From NCBI GenBank assembly GCA_965248635.1, contig OZ252114.1:2232001-2296000 (forward strand): a DNA stretch of 64,000 bases, read 5' to 3'. The notes under the pieces were generated by a model. The model was not told the DNA's origin, did no database searches, and worked only from the letters and a program-made list of their open reading frames with translations. How positions within the stretch are numbered: position 1 is the first letter of the stretch; each line of letters opens with the position of its first letter. A program made the translations under genes and the position numbers. This DNA is from CBDAPI01 sp965248635. Its GTDB lineage: Bacteria; Acidobacteriota; UBA6911; RPQK01; CBDAPI01. This document shows, in pieces, positions 53,750-62,886 of this stretch.

Positions 53750-54463
53750 TCATACTTCCAGATAGCTGGTGCGGATCTCGGGGCGGGATTCCAGATCGCT
53801 GATGTGACCGGAATAGACAATCCGTCCCTTGACCATCACGTACATTCGACTGGCCAATGACGCCGCTACCGCGAGATTCTGCTCCACCAGCAGAATGGAG
53901 AGGCCCGCCTTGTTCAATTCGGCCAGGACTTGCTGCACTCTCTGGACCACGAGGGGAGCCAGACCTTCGGTGGGTTCATCCACCATCAGCAGGAGAGGGT
54001 TGCTCATCAGGGCACGGCCAATGGCCAACATCTGTTGCTCGCCACCGGAAAGGTGAGCTCCAGGATGCCGGGCCCGTTCCTCCAGGGCCGGAAACGTCTT
54101 GAGCACCTTCTCGAGCGACCAGGTCTTCGGCTCTTTCGTTGCTCGAGCGAGTGCTCCCAGCTGCAGGTTGTCCAGAACGCTCAGGTTGCCAAAGACCCTG
54201 CGTTCTTCAGGAACGTATCCGACTCCGGCTCTGGCGATCCTGTGAGTTGGATAAGAAGAGATGTCAACGCCGTTGAAGCGGACCATCCTGGAGCGGGTCT
54301 TAATCAACCCCATGAGGGCCTTCAGGGTGGTGCTCTTACCAACCCCGTTGCGTCCCAGAAGAGCCACGGTCTCGCCTTGCCCCACCTGCAGCGAGACATC
54401 TCGCAGGACCTGACTGGCACCATAAAAGGCATTCAGGCGATCCACCTCAAGGAGGCTCTTCAT
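53750..54463 (-). CDS. livF: Branched-chain amino acid-type ABC transporter ATPase LivF
   Basis: A 237-aa ABC ATPase of the HAAT group. Walker A GRNGVGKST, Q-loop in the ALMGLIKTRSRMVRF region, signature LSGGEQQM and Walker B LLLMVDEPTEGL are present. It lies at the 3' end of a four-gene operon, overlapping livG by four bases. Together with LivG it powers the LivM/LivH membrane pair. The solute is unknown; amide, urea or amino acid ligands are possible. Confidence 0.93.
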   Translation of the reverse strand: MKSLLEVDRLNAFYGASQVLRDVSLQVGQGETVALLGRNGVGKSTTLKALMGLIKTRSRMVRFNGVDISSYPTHRIARAGVGYVPEERRVFGNLSVLDNLQLGALARATKEPKTWSLEKVLKTFPALEERARHPGAHLSGGEQQMLAIGRALMSNPLLLMVDEPTEGLAPLVVQRVQQVLAELNKAGLSILLVEQNLAVAASLASRMYVMVKGRIVYSGHISDLESRPEIRTSYLEV

Positions 54464-55206
54464 GATGAGTCGTGGCCCAGATAAGCGTCCTTGACCCTGG
54501 GGTCCTCGCGCACATCCTGCGGTGGGCCGGATGTGAGGATGCGCCCGCGATTGAGTACTGTGATGTGATCGGCCAGAGAAAACACGACATCCATGTCGTG
54601 CTCTACGATGACCACGGTCTTGCCTTTGGACAAGTCACGGATAAGTTCAATACTCTCAAGCGTCTCCTCCTTGGACATCCCTGCCGTTGGTTCGTCGAGC
54701 AAAACGAGTTGGGCATCGGCAGCCATCGCCAGGCCCAGCTCGAGGGCGCGGTTCTGGCCGTAGGAAAGACCGCTGGCCGGCTGGTGCCGAACATCGTACA
54801 GCTGTACGCGGCGAAGCACGGACTCGGTTTCACCGCAGACTTGGCTCATTCTCCGGACGCGATGGAAGATGTCCAGGCGGACCCCGCGTCTGGCCAGCAC
54901 CGCCAGACGCATGTTCTCAAAAGCGGTCAGTCGTGGGAATGTGCTGGTGATCTGAAAAGACCGGCTGATCCCAAGACGAGCCAGCCGGTGGGAGGCAAAC
55001 CCGGTGATGTTCTCGCCCCGGAACAAAACACGCCCCGATCGAGGAACATATGCACCCATGATGATATTGAAAAGGGTTGTCTTTCCTGCGCCATTGGGAC
55101 CAATAAGAGCGTGACGCTGGCCCTGCTCGACGGACAGGTCGATACCCGAAATCACCTGCAGTCCGTTGAAGTCGTGATGCAGGTCGTGTGTCTCGAGAAT
55201 CCGCAT
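54460..55206 (-). CDS. livG: Branched-chain amino acid-type ABC transporter ATPase LivG
   Basis: A 248-aa ATPase with Walker A GPNGAGKTT, Walker B LVLLDEPTAGM and a variant signature LSYGQNRALELG, as in LivG. It overlaps livF by four bases and livM by one base, so the genes are translated in order. Second ATP-binding subunit of the transporter. Confidence 0.93.
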   Translation of the reverse strand: MRILETHDLHHDFNGLQVISGIDLSVEQGQRHALIGPNGAGKTTLFNIIMGAYVPRSGRVLFRGENITGFASHRLARLGISRSFQITSTFPRLTAFENMRLAVLARRGVRLDIFHRVRRMSQVCGETESVLRRVQLYDVRHQPASGLSYGQNRALELGLAMAADAQLVLLDEPTAGMSKEETLESIELIRDLSKGKTVVIVEHDMDVVFSLADHITVLNRGRILTSGPPQDVREDPRVKDAYLGHDSS

Positions 55207-56171
55207 CAGCTATCAGCTCTCACCTTCCGAGCCAGTTTCACACCGGCGCCGGCCAGCCCCGAGGGCAGAAAGAGAACGACGAACACGAAGAGCAATCCGG
55301 TGATGAGTTCGACATTCTCTGTGAACCGCTCGCTCAGGTCCTCAACCAGAATGAACGCCGCTGCCCCCAGAATCGGTCCGGCAAAGGTGTCGCGCCCACC
55401 CAGGATGATCGCCATGAGGGGAAGAAAAGAGACCCCCAGGTGAAGCACGCCGTCCGTGGATACGACATTGTGAAACAGGGCAAACACAGACCCGGCAATC
55501 CCGGCAAAGACTGCCGACAGGAGTATTAACAGGGCCTTGGAATCAGCAACCTTGAAGCCCAGATGAGAAACTCTCTCCTCGTTGTCGCCGATGGCGATGA
55601 TGAGACTTCCAAAGGGGCTTCTGGTCAAATGCCACATCAAGGCGGCACAGAGGCCCAGAATAACGAGCGCGAAGTAGTAGAAACTGACGGGCTCGATGAT
55701 TACCAGAGGCGGAAGAGCAGGGAACTCCAGGGCAGGAACCGGGAAGCCTGCAATGCCGTCCTCTCCTCCCGTCACCTCCCGGAACTTCAGGCACAGAACG
55801 TACATGAGCTGGCCGAAAGCCAGTGTCAGCATGGCAAAGGCGGTTCCGCTGACTCTGGAAAGCAGCGGGCTGCATATGAGGGCTACCAGACCGGCGGCCA
55901 GTGCCCCCAGCAAAAGCGACGTCAACGACCCGAGCCCCTCTATGTGAGTCAGGGCGAGCGCGGTGGCGTAAGCGCCCGTACCAAAGAAAAGGGCGTGTCC
56001 GAAACTAAGCAGCCCCGCATAGCTGAGCAGTAGATTCAGACTAAGAGCATAGGTCGCCATGATGGCGAACTCGACAACCATGTTGGTGCGCACCACGCTG
56101 AGGACCTGCGGCGCGACCAGAGCCGCCGCCAGACTGGTGGCCAGAAGCAATCTGGGCCTGGAGGCAATCAA
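55206..56171 (-). CDS. livM: Branched-chain amino acid-type ABC transporter permease LivM
   Basis: A 321-aa inner-membrane permease with about nine hydrophobic segments. The typical LivM block GLLSFGHALFFGTGAYATAL is near residue 55 and the EAA-like loop GVSFLPLMAIILGGRDTF near residue 250. It overlaps the upstream fusion gene by four bases and forms the channel with LivH. Intact. Confidence 0.92.
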   Translation of the reverse strand: MIASRPRLLLATSLAAALVAPQVLSVVRTNMVVEFAIMATYALSLNLLLSYAGLLSFGHALFFGTGAYATALALTHIEGLGSLTSLLLGALAAGLVALICSPLLSRVSGTAFAMLTLAFGQLMYVLCLKFREVTGGEDGIAGFPVPALEFPALPPLVIIEPVSFYYFALVILGLCAALMWHLTRSPFGSLIIAIGDNEERVSHLGFKVADSKALLILLSAVFAGIAGSVFALFHNVVSTDGVLHLGVSFLPLMAIILGGRDTFAGPILGAAAFILVEDLSERFTENVELITGLLFVFVVLFLPSGLAGAGVKLARKVRADS

Positions 56172-58393
56172 AGCCGCTCACCAAACAGGCCGGTGGGGCG
56201 AAGCGCCAGGATCAGGGCCATGAAGACGAACATCAGAACTGGTGCGAGGCGGGGGATGAATTGGATTCCGTAAGCATTGAGTTCCCCCAGCATGAGCGAA
56301 GCCAGGAGGGCACCGCTCAAGCTCCCCAATCCCCCGACCACTACCACGACAAAAGCGTCAAGGCTCATTTGCTCCGCCATGCCCGGGTAAACCGTGAGCA
56401 AGGGTGCTGCAGCCACACCGGCAACACCTGCCATCCAGGTCCCCAGGCCAAACACAAGGGTGGACGTCAACGGAGTATTGATCCCCAGGGCACTGACCAT
56501 TTCGGCATCGCTGACCGAAGCTCGTACAATGGTTCCGAGGCGAGTTCGGTACAACAGCCATGCCAGAATCGCCAGAATCATCAGCGACAGGCCAACCACA
56601 AACAGCCGATAGACGGGATACTCCGTTATCCCAAGGTTGAGGGTTCCTTGCAGCGAGTCTGGTACCGGCACGACCAGGCTGTCACTTCCCCAGACTGACT
56701 TGACCAGCTCCGAGATCACCAGGGCGATTCCTAGCGTGAGGAGAAGCTCCCCAAGATGCCCCAGCCCGTGCGCCTGGACACGCCGGATAAGGAACCGCTG
56801 AACCAGGATTCCCAGAATGGCGACCATCAGGGGCGCCAGAAGGAGGGCCACAAAAAAGTTGTCGAAAACCCGAAGTACCTGGAAGGAGAAGTAGGCGGCC
56901 AGCATGAAAAAGGAGGCGTGAGCGATGTTGAGCACTCCCATCATCCCGAAGATGAGGGTCAGTCCTGAAGCGACCAGGAAGAGCAGCATGCCGTAAGTCA
57001 AACCGTGAAGGGCCTGAGAAAGATACATGGGGAGACGCGTGGGGGAGGTGCTACCTCTTTCGTCCGCCTGGATCTGTGCTGGCGCAGAGGTCGTTTCTGG
57101 TCTCCAGATCTCCTCAGCTGGAATCGACACAGCCGTATCCCAGCCAGCGGCCTGCTCATACCAGCGATTGGGAAAGATCAGTCGGGATACTGCCATACTC
57201 ATGGTGGCCTGGTGATTTGCGGATTGCATCTTGAGCTGAACCCCGAAAAGTTCAAATTCACTCTGCTCGAATTCGCGAATGATCGCGGCCGTATCTCTGG
57301 TACCCACTCGATCCAGCACGCTGAAATACCAGTAGGTAGAAGCCGCGGCCATGCCCATCAGGCTCTGGTTCGGCCACTTGAAGGTGCTACTGGTGAAAGG
57401 GGGGTCACTCCACCTTTGCCAGGCCTGGTTCCAGAGTGCAAGAAAGCGATTGGCGTCGGGATGAGTCAGGTTGAAGGCGTTCACCACAACTAGACCGTCG
57501 CCGGAAGGTCCACCGATGGCATGCAGGGGGTTGGGAGCGTCGGTAAACGGCCCGGCAATGGGGATCTGCATGCCCAGCTGCCGCGATTGCTTGATCAAGT
57601 TGTCAATGTCGGGGACCCAGTCTCCGGTTACGATCACGTGGGCTCCGAAGCCCCGGACTTTTTCCAGGTAGGGGGCAAAGTCCTTAGCAAAGAGCGGGTG
57701 GTAGTCTTCGCCAACGATTCGTGCCTCTGGCTTCTCCTCCTGAAGTGTCCTCCTGAAGGCCTCTCCGAAGGAGCGGCCGTAGACATAGTCCTGGCACAGA
57801 ATGTAGAAATCGGTCTCGGGTCGGGCGGCATAGAACAGGGCCAGTGCCCGGGCCAAGGTCGTGGTAGTGGGGACAGTTCGGAAGCAAAAGGAGTTGAAGT
57901 TGGGCGGCTCCATAAGAAGGTCCGAAAGCGCCCCCACGTTCAAATAGATCGTCTTGTACTTAGCGGCCACTTGCTGGGCGATCAGACTCAAGTGGCTTCC
58001 AGCGGTCCCCATAATCAGGTCGACCCGATCTTCCAGGCATAGCCTTTCCAGGACCCGCTTCGCGGCCGTGGGTTTGCCTTGGTGGTCCCCCCTTACGAGG
58101 ATGATCTTTCTTCTCACACCATCCACTCGAACGCCGCCCTGAGAATTGATGTCATGGACCGCCCAACCTATGGCTGCCCAAGCAGCGTCGCCGTTCAGTG
58201 CCGCCGAACCGCTAAAGGGCCAAAATACGCCGACTTTAATCGGGTCTTCTGAGGCTGGGAAGTCGAGGGTGGCGGGGTTGAAGGTGGACACATCGCCGGC
58301 CAACGGTATGAACCCGCTCTGGCTGAGGGCCGAAGAACTGAGGACGATCAGGAGCACCATCCAGCCGACATATTGAAGGGATCGGCCTGCCAT
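56168..58393 (-). CDS. livH: Fused type-1 periplasmic solute-binding protein and LivH permease
   Basis: A 741-aa fusion. Residues 1-25 are a signal/anchor. Residues about 50-430 are a Leu/Ile/Val-binding-type substrate domain (VGVFWPFSGSAALNGDAAW, GDHQGKPTAAKRVLERL, VDLIMGTAGSHLSL). A linker of about 40 residues follows. Residues about 460-741 are a LivH permease (YGMLLFLVASGLTLIFGMMG, LNIAHASFFMLAAYFSF, GLGSLSGALLASLMLGELN). Usually these are two separate proteins. The linkage would tether the receptor to its own channel. It heads the operon livHMGF. The domains and overlap with livM show that this is not an annotation artefact. Confidence 0.9.
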   Translation of the reverse strand: MAGRSLQYVGWMVLLIVLSSSALSQSGFIPLAGDVSTFNPATLDFPASEDPIKVGVFWPFSGSAALNGDAAWAAIGWAVHDINSQGGVRVDGVRRKIILVRGDHQGKPTAAKRVLERLCLEDRVDLIMGTAGSHLSLIAQQVAAKYKTIYLNVGALSDLLMEPPNFNSFCFRTVPTTTTLARALALFYAARPETDFYILCQDYVYGRSFGEAFRRTLQEEKPEARIVGEDYHPLFAKDFAPYLEKVRGFGAHVIVTGDWVPDIDNLIKQSRQLGMQIPIAGPFTDAPNPLHAIGGPSGDGLVVVNAFNLTHPDANRFLALWNQAWQRWSDPPFTSSTFKWPNQSLMGMAAASTYWYFSVLDRVGTRDTAAIIREFEQSEFELFGVQLKMQSANHQATMSMAVSRLIFPNRWYEQAAGWDTAVSIPAEEIWRPETTSAPAQIQADERGSTSPTRLPMYLSQALHGLTYGMLLFLVASGLTLIFGMMGVLNIAHASFFMLAAYFSFQVLRVFDNFFVALLLAPLMVAILGILVQRFLIRRVQAHGLGHLGELLLTLGIALVISELVKSVWGSDSLVVPVPDSLQGTLNLGITEYPVYRLFVVGLSLMILAILAWLLYRTRLGTIVRASVSDAEMVSALGINTPLTSTLVFGLGTWMAGVAGVAAAPLLTVYPGMAEQMSLDAFVVVVVGGLGSLSGALLASLMLGELNAYGIQFIPRLAPVLMFVFMALILALRPTGLFGERL

Positions 58394-58447
58394 ACGCCGG
58401 TCAGGATAGCAAGCCTAAGGGCTCACTTCCATCAACGATGACCTTGG

Positions 58448-58600
58448 TTAGCTGTTGAGGATCAACAGGCCCCCAATAGCATAGGCGAATTTCTGGTAGC
58501 CCTCCGCCTGAGTCCAGTAGCGGCGCAACGTGGTCACCATAGCGCGGATGACCGCGCCCAGGTTCTTGGTGTCGCTTTGTGGCACCATCTCTTCAGACAT
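58448..58600 (-). CDS. Small protein, 50 aa, possibly a truncated N-terminus
   Basis: MSEEMVPQSDTKNLGAVIRA begins a short gene with GGAAGGGA about 10 bp upstream. It ends YAIGGLLILNS after a W-x-QAEGYQKFAY segment that looks like the entry of a membrane helix, so it may be the start of a larger membrane protein cut short by a stop. I do not recognise a family with certainty. Confidence 0.4.
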   Translation of the reverse strand: MSEEMVPQSDTKNLGAVIRAMVTTLRRYWTQAEGYQKFAYAIGGLLILNS

Positions 58601-58914
58601 TTTACAGTTCCCTTCCTGTTTTCCAGTCCTGGCGCTTGTTTACCTTGTTACTCGCGCACTGAAGCGTTCAATCATATCCTTTTGGGTGCTCTCTTTAAAA
58701 GACTTGCAGCTACTTGACATTTCCTGGGATTTCCCTGCCGACGTCAGCTGGATTATTGGTTTATCTCCAACGGCTTTCGGCCCTTCGTGGTTGCGGAATT
58801 CGAGGACAGTGCTCTTCTCAGTGTATTTGGCGAGATCCGGGGGCGTGAAGGACCCATTGGTGACCGGACGGTCGACTCGTGTAAACTACATCACCGGGAA
58901 ACACTGGGACCCTG
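58601..58914. other. Non-coding gap (314 bp)
   Basis: Open frames are present but without recognisable features. It contains the promoter region of the cytochrome gene. Nothing else seen. Confidence 0.35.
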
Positions 58915-59733
58915 GTGGAAACACGTACGCCTATGCCGAACCTCTGCAATCGATACGGAGTCACTGGGCTGCTATCGTTCCTCATGCTACTGATTGCGCC
59001 GCTGGAGGCGCAGGAGCGCGCTCGACCGAATCCCTACACTTCACCAGCGGATGTCGCCATGGGCAAGCGCCTTTACCGTCCGTTCTGTTCGAACTGCCAC
59101 GGTCAGGACGGCAAGGGAGTGATCGGGCTTGCACCAGGACTCGTGGGCGCTCTTCAGCACGCCTCGTCCGATGGGAAAATCTTCGACATTCTCAACACCG
59201 GAATTGCGGGTACATCAATGCCCGCCTTCTCCTTCACCGAGAGGCAAGCCTGGGAGTTGGTCTCCTTCGTGCGTTCGATCGGCGGCCGTGTCGGGGATTC
59301 GGTGGACGGTGACGTAGCGGCGGGAGAGTCTCTGTTTCGCGGCCGTGCCGCATGTATTCGCTGTCACCGGATTGGAAACGAAGGCGGACGCAGCGGCCCG
59401 GATCTAGTCGACGTTGCGGCATCGACGCCAGCAGATGAGTTGCGTCTCTCCATAAAGCGTCCGAGTGAGATCGTTAGGCCACGCCACTACCGGGTCCGTG
59501 CAGTGACACCGGATGGCAAAGTCATCGAGGGAGTCCGGCTGAATGAAGATTCCTTCTCGGTCCAGATTCTCGACACGAAGGAACACCTCATCTCGCTCGA
59601 TAAGACGGCCCTGAAAGAATATGCACTCGTGAGGGAATCGCCGATGCCTTCCTTCGAGAACAGTCTGACGGAAAAGGAATTGACCGATATCATCGCCTAC
59701 CTCCGCAGTCAGGTCCCGGGAGAAGAACAGTGA
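58915..59733 (+). CDS. Exported cytochrome c with two heme-binding sites
   Basis: A 272-aa protein with signal peptide (TGLLSFLMLLIAPLEAQ). The first heme motif is CSNCH with a downstream methionine region (GTSMPAF); the second is CIRCH. The C-terminal part (SIKRPSEIVRPRHYRVRAVT, PDGKVIEGVRLNEDSFSVQI) is typical of Acidobacteriota/Planctomycetota multi-domain cytochromes. METRTPM at 58915 or MPNLC at 58933 could be the start. It overlaps the PQQ dehydrogenase gene by four bases (GTGA) and most likely accepts its electrons. Confidence 0.88.
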   Translation: METRTPMPNLCNRYGVTGLLSFLMLLIAPLEAQERARPNPYTSPADVAMGKRLYRPFCSNCHGQDGKGVIGLAPGLVGALQHASSDGKIFDILNTGIAGTSMPAFSFTERQAWELVSFVRSIGGRVGDSVDGDVAAGESLFRGRAACIRCHRIGNEGGRSGPDLVDVAASTPADELRLSIKRPSEIVRPRHYRVRAVTPDGKVIEGVRLNEDSFSVQILDTKEHLISLDKTALKEYALVRESPMPSFENSLTEKELTDIIAYLRSQVPGEEQ

Positions 59734-61340
59734 AACTACACGTCGGTTTGACGCTAGCTCTCCTCGTGGCCTCTCCGGTGGCGGCGCAGGTTTCCTACGA
59801 ACGCATTCTCGGGGCGGACCAGGAGCAGGAAAACTGGCTCACCTATTCCGGAGCCTACCACGGTCGCCACTATCGCGAACTCGATCAAATCACTCGCGAG
59901 AATGTGGATCAGATGGAATTGAAGTGGGTTTATCAGGGTTCCTCGACGCACACCTGGCAGGCCACTCCCCTCGTCGTCGATGGAGTCATGTACATCACCG
60001 AGGGCCCCAACAACGTAGCCGCCATTGATGCCCGCACCGGACGGGAATTCTGGAAATTCGAGCACAAGCTGCCGGCGCGAGTGAATGTCTGTTGCGGCCG
60101 TGCGAATCGCGGCGTGGCGATTCTCGATGATCTCGTTTACACCGGTACCCTCGACGGCTACCTGCTCGCCATCGATGCGAAGACCGGACGCCTGGTCTGG
60201 GAGAAGAAGATCATCGACAATTCCAAGGGCTACGCGCTGGCGATGGCGCCGCTTGCCGTCAAGGGAATGATCATCATCGGCCCGGCCGGTGGAGAATACG
60301 GCATACGGGGCTTCCTCGACGCCTACGACGCGAAGACCGGCGAGAGAGTGTGGCGCTTCAACACCATCCCCGGTCCGGGCGAAGCCGGCCACGAGACCTG
60401 GGAGAACGACGCGTGGAAGACGGGTGGCGGCTCCGCCTGGCTCACCGGCTCCTTCGATCCCGAACTGAACCTTCTCTACTGGGGCATCGGGAATCCGAGT
60501 CCCGATTGGAATAGCGATGTCCGCCCCGGCGACAACCTCTACACCGACTCCGTGATCGCTCTCAATCCGGACACCGGCAAACTCCAATGGCATTTCCAGT
60601 TCACGCCGCACGATAGCTGGGACTTTGATGCGGTTCAGATTCCCGTCCTCGCCGACATCAAGTTCAAGGGCGAACCCCGCAAGGTGATGCTCTGGGGAAA
60701 TCGCAACGGATTCTTCTACGTTCTGGATCGCACCGACGGCAAGTTCCTCCTCGGTAAGTCGTTCACCAGGCAGACCTGGGCCGAAGGTCTTGACGAAAAA
60801 GGCCGGCCGATCCGCATCGAAGGCATGGAACCGAGCGAGGAAGGCACCCTCGTCTACCCCAGCGTTCAGGGTTCAACCAACTGGTACGCTCCTGTCTACA
60901 GTCCGCGCACGAAGCGCTTTTACATCACCACATGGGTCGACTACTGGGGCCTCTACTACACCGGCGAACCCGCCTACACCGAAGGCAACCGCTATGACGG
61001 CAGCGCCGTTGCACGAATCTATCCCAATCAGATGGAAGAGAAGGATCCCGGCTACGGAGCCATCCGCCCTATCGATCCGAACACCGGGAACTGGGATTGG
61101 GAGTTCAAGACCCAGGGCATCTCCGAGAGCGGTTTACTGGCCACGTCGACCGACGTCCTGTTCTCGGGAAGCAGGGAAGGGCTTTTCTTCGCCATTGACG
61201 CGACCAACGGAAAGCTTCTCTGGCACGTCCGGTTGGGCGGAAGGGTCGCCAACTCTCCCATCACATTCTCGATCGACGGGAAGCAGTACGTGACCGTAGG
61301 TTCCGGTGACTCGCTCTTCACGTTCGCGCTCGGAGAATGA
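59730..61340 (+). CDS. PQQ-dependent alcohol dehydrogenase-like quinoprotein
   Basis: A 536-aa periplasmic quinoprotein. The GTG start overlaps the cytochrome stop; the signal is KLHVGLTLALLVASPVAAQ. Eight-bladed propeller W-motifs recur (REFWKFEHKL, RLVWEKKI, ERVWRFNTI, KLQWHFQFTP). The adjacent Cys pair characteristic of PQQ dehydrogenases is in ARVNVCCGRANRG. The segment aligned with the catalytic Asp reads ALNPDTG (Asn where ALDPDTG is often found), followed by TPHDSWDFD, so activity or metal use may be atypical. It works with the upstream cytochrome c as an oxidative pair. Confidence 0.88.
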   Translation: MKLHVGLTLALLVASPVAAQVSYERILGADQEQENWLTYSGAYHGRHYRELDQITRENVDQMELKWVYQGSSTHTWQATPLVVDGVMYITEGPNNVAAIDARTGREFWKFEHKLPARVNVCCGRANRGVAILDDLVYTGTLDGYLLAIDAKTGRLVWEKKIIDNSKGYALAMAPLAVKGMIIIGPAGGEYGIRGFLDAYDAKTGERVWRFNTIPGPGEAGHETWENDAWKTGGGSAWLTGSFDPELNLLYWGIGNPSPDWNSDVRPGDNLYTDSVIALNPDTGKLQWHFQFTPHDSWDFDAVQIPVLADIKFKGEPRKVMLWGNRNGFFYVLDRTDGKFLLGKSFTRQTWAEGLDEKGRPIRIEGMEPSEEGTLVYPSVQGSTNWYAPVYSPRTKRFYITTWVDYWGLYYTGEPAYTEGNRYDGSAVARIYPNQMEEKDPGYGAIRPIDPNTGNWDWEFKTQGISESGLLATSTDVLFSGSREGLFFAIDATNGKLLWHVRLGGRVANSPITFSIDGKQYVTVGSGDSLFTFALGE

Positions 61341-61589
61341 CATCACAGGATAGGTCCAAACTCGATTCTCGGCCGGTCACACCGTAATTCATCGAAAATA
61401 AAGGGCTGCCCCTATTGGTATTGAGAGGGGACTTCAGCAGGACGCTGGCGGCTGCACAGGCGAGGATCGCTACGGCTGCGGGTTCGAGATCGACACAGAG
61501 AGCCCTCATCGCATGTGGGGCACTGACAAAGCCGACAAGAATCACATCCTCCAAATGCAAGTGAGTGTGATAATAACGGATCACCGGCC

Positions 61590-61952
61590 ATGGCCAAGTA
61601 CAGCGTCTACGTGATCGAACACGACAAGAGTGTTCTCCAGGTACCCAAGTTCAGGAAGAAGAACCCCGACTATAACCCAAGGAAGCCCTGTGTCTATGTA
61701 GGCCAGACGGTCCTTACCCCAAAGGAGCGCTTCCAGAAGCATCTCGCGGGTGAAAGGGCCAACAGGTTTGTCCGTGACTATGACGTACGACTGAAACCGC
61801 GCCTGTACGGCAGATACAATCCGATGTCCACGCGGGCCGAAGCCGTGGAGAAGGAAGAACCGCTTGCGAAAACGCCTATCCTACCCACTGACAAAATCGA
61901 CAGAACTATTGGAAAGAGAATAGGCGTGGCCGAACTCTCAGGAGAAGAGTGA
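61590..61952 (+). CDS. GIY-YIG-like domain protein, probably C-terminally shortened
   Basis: A 120-aa protein containing KYSVYVIEHD, then CVYVGQTVLTPKERFQKHLAG and RAEAVEKEE, the core of GIY-YIG-type nuclease domains (Y-V-Y, V-G-Q-T, arginine in ERF and a glutamate). The C-terminus differs from relatives from about KTPILPTDKID. Biological role unknown. Its TGA stop overlaps the ATG of the PilZ-domain gene (TGATG). The region before it (61341-61589) has no recognisable gene. Confidence 0.55.
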   Translation: MAKYSVYVIEHDKSVLQVPKFRKKNPDYNPRKPCVYVGQTVLTPKERFQKHLAGERANRFVRDYDVRLKPRLYGRYNPMSTRAEAVEKEEPLAKTPILPTDKIDRTIGKRIGVAELSGEE

Positions 61953-62281
61953 TGTCCCTCGATGAACGACGTAAGAATGAAAGGGTAGACCGTTCTGTAC
62001 CTTGTCTGGTTACCTGGGAAAATCAAAGGTTTGATGGCCGAACTGTCAATCTTTCCCAGGGAGGAACCTGCATTGACATTGAAAGGATCCCAATCATGCT
62101 TCCCAAAGGAGCTAGGATTCAGCTCACAATTCGCTGGAAGGGCGTGCATCAACTGAGCGGCCGCGTACGTTATAGCGTGCGGGCTGATGAAGCTAGGCTG
62201 TCTTCCGCGAGATTCGGCGTGGAACTCGATCGGCGGGGAGACTACGAGCGTTTCCGCAGGCTGATCGCGGCACTCACCTGA
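61952..62281 (+). CDS. PilZ-domain protein
   Basis: A 109-aa protein with the PilZ fold. The c-di-GMP signature appears as RRKNERVDR and, further on, NLSQGGTCIDIE (D/NxSxxG-like). It probably binds cyclic di-GMP and regulates an unidentified target. It is translationally coupled to the GIY-YIG-like gene. Confidence 0.8.
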   Translation: MSLDERRKNERVDRSVPCLVTWENQRFDGRTVNLSQGGTCIDIERIPIMLPKGARIQLTIRWKGVHQLSGRVRYSVRADEARLSSARFGVELDRRGDYERFRRLIAALT

Positions 62282-62886
62282 GTAGAAATCCGGTGCTTCT
62301 TCAGGGAAGTGTTGTTAATTGTCTCCAGCAGCCTCGAAAAGCACGATCTCACCTGGATTCCTGGACTTTGCTGAGTCGTCAAACATGTGCGAAGCACGGA
62401 ACATTCCTGAAGGAGGCTATCCGACGCAACTGTACACCGGATCCCAAGCAGTCTTGGTGAGGAGTACTCCGCCCTCAACAACAGTTGCCTGAAGAAGGAC
62501 CCCCTTCACAGGAATCCAAGGAGCTGTTCTCGGAGTTCTCTCAAGCGGTTCAGACCCTTGAGGCCCGAAAATGTCCGGACAGTTAGCGAGGGCTGATGAC
62601 TGCCTTATCGTCTATGCCTCACTTCGGCACCTGAATGGCCTCGTATACAGTGTGGAAACGCCTTCGAGGGTCTCCCCGCCGCCATATTCTGTCTATGGAC
62701 AGCCTGCAGCGCGCAGGATCGCTACTGTGTCGAGATTTTTGCCGCTGACTTGGAGAATACAGCTCACTTCGGCATAATTTCCACGATGTATCCTTACACA
62801 GAATTCAGGACGATGCGTTGGATGGCTTGCTGACGAGAAAGCGCGATCTCATCGATCGCACCATCACCTAACTGGCGGACACCACG
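62282..62886. other. Non-coding region (605 bp)
   Basis: No gene recognised. The text contains scattered open frames without homologous-looking sequence. It may be a degraded gene. Confidence 0.35.

Noticed and set aside
58530..59312. 260-aa frame overlapping the cytochrome c start
   Set aside because: Low-complexity translation in a different frame; the cytochrome frame has heme motifs and a signal peptide.
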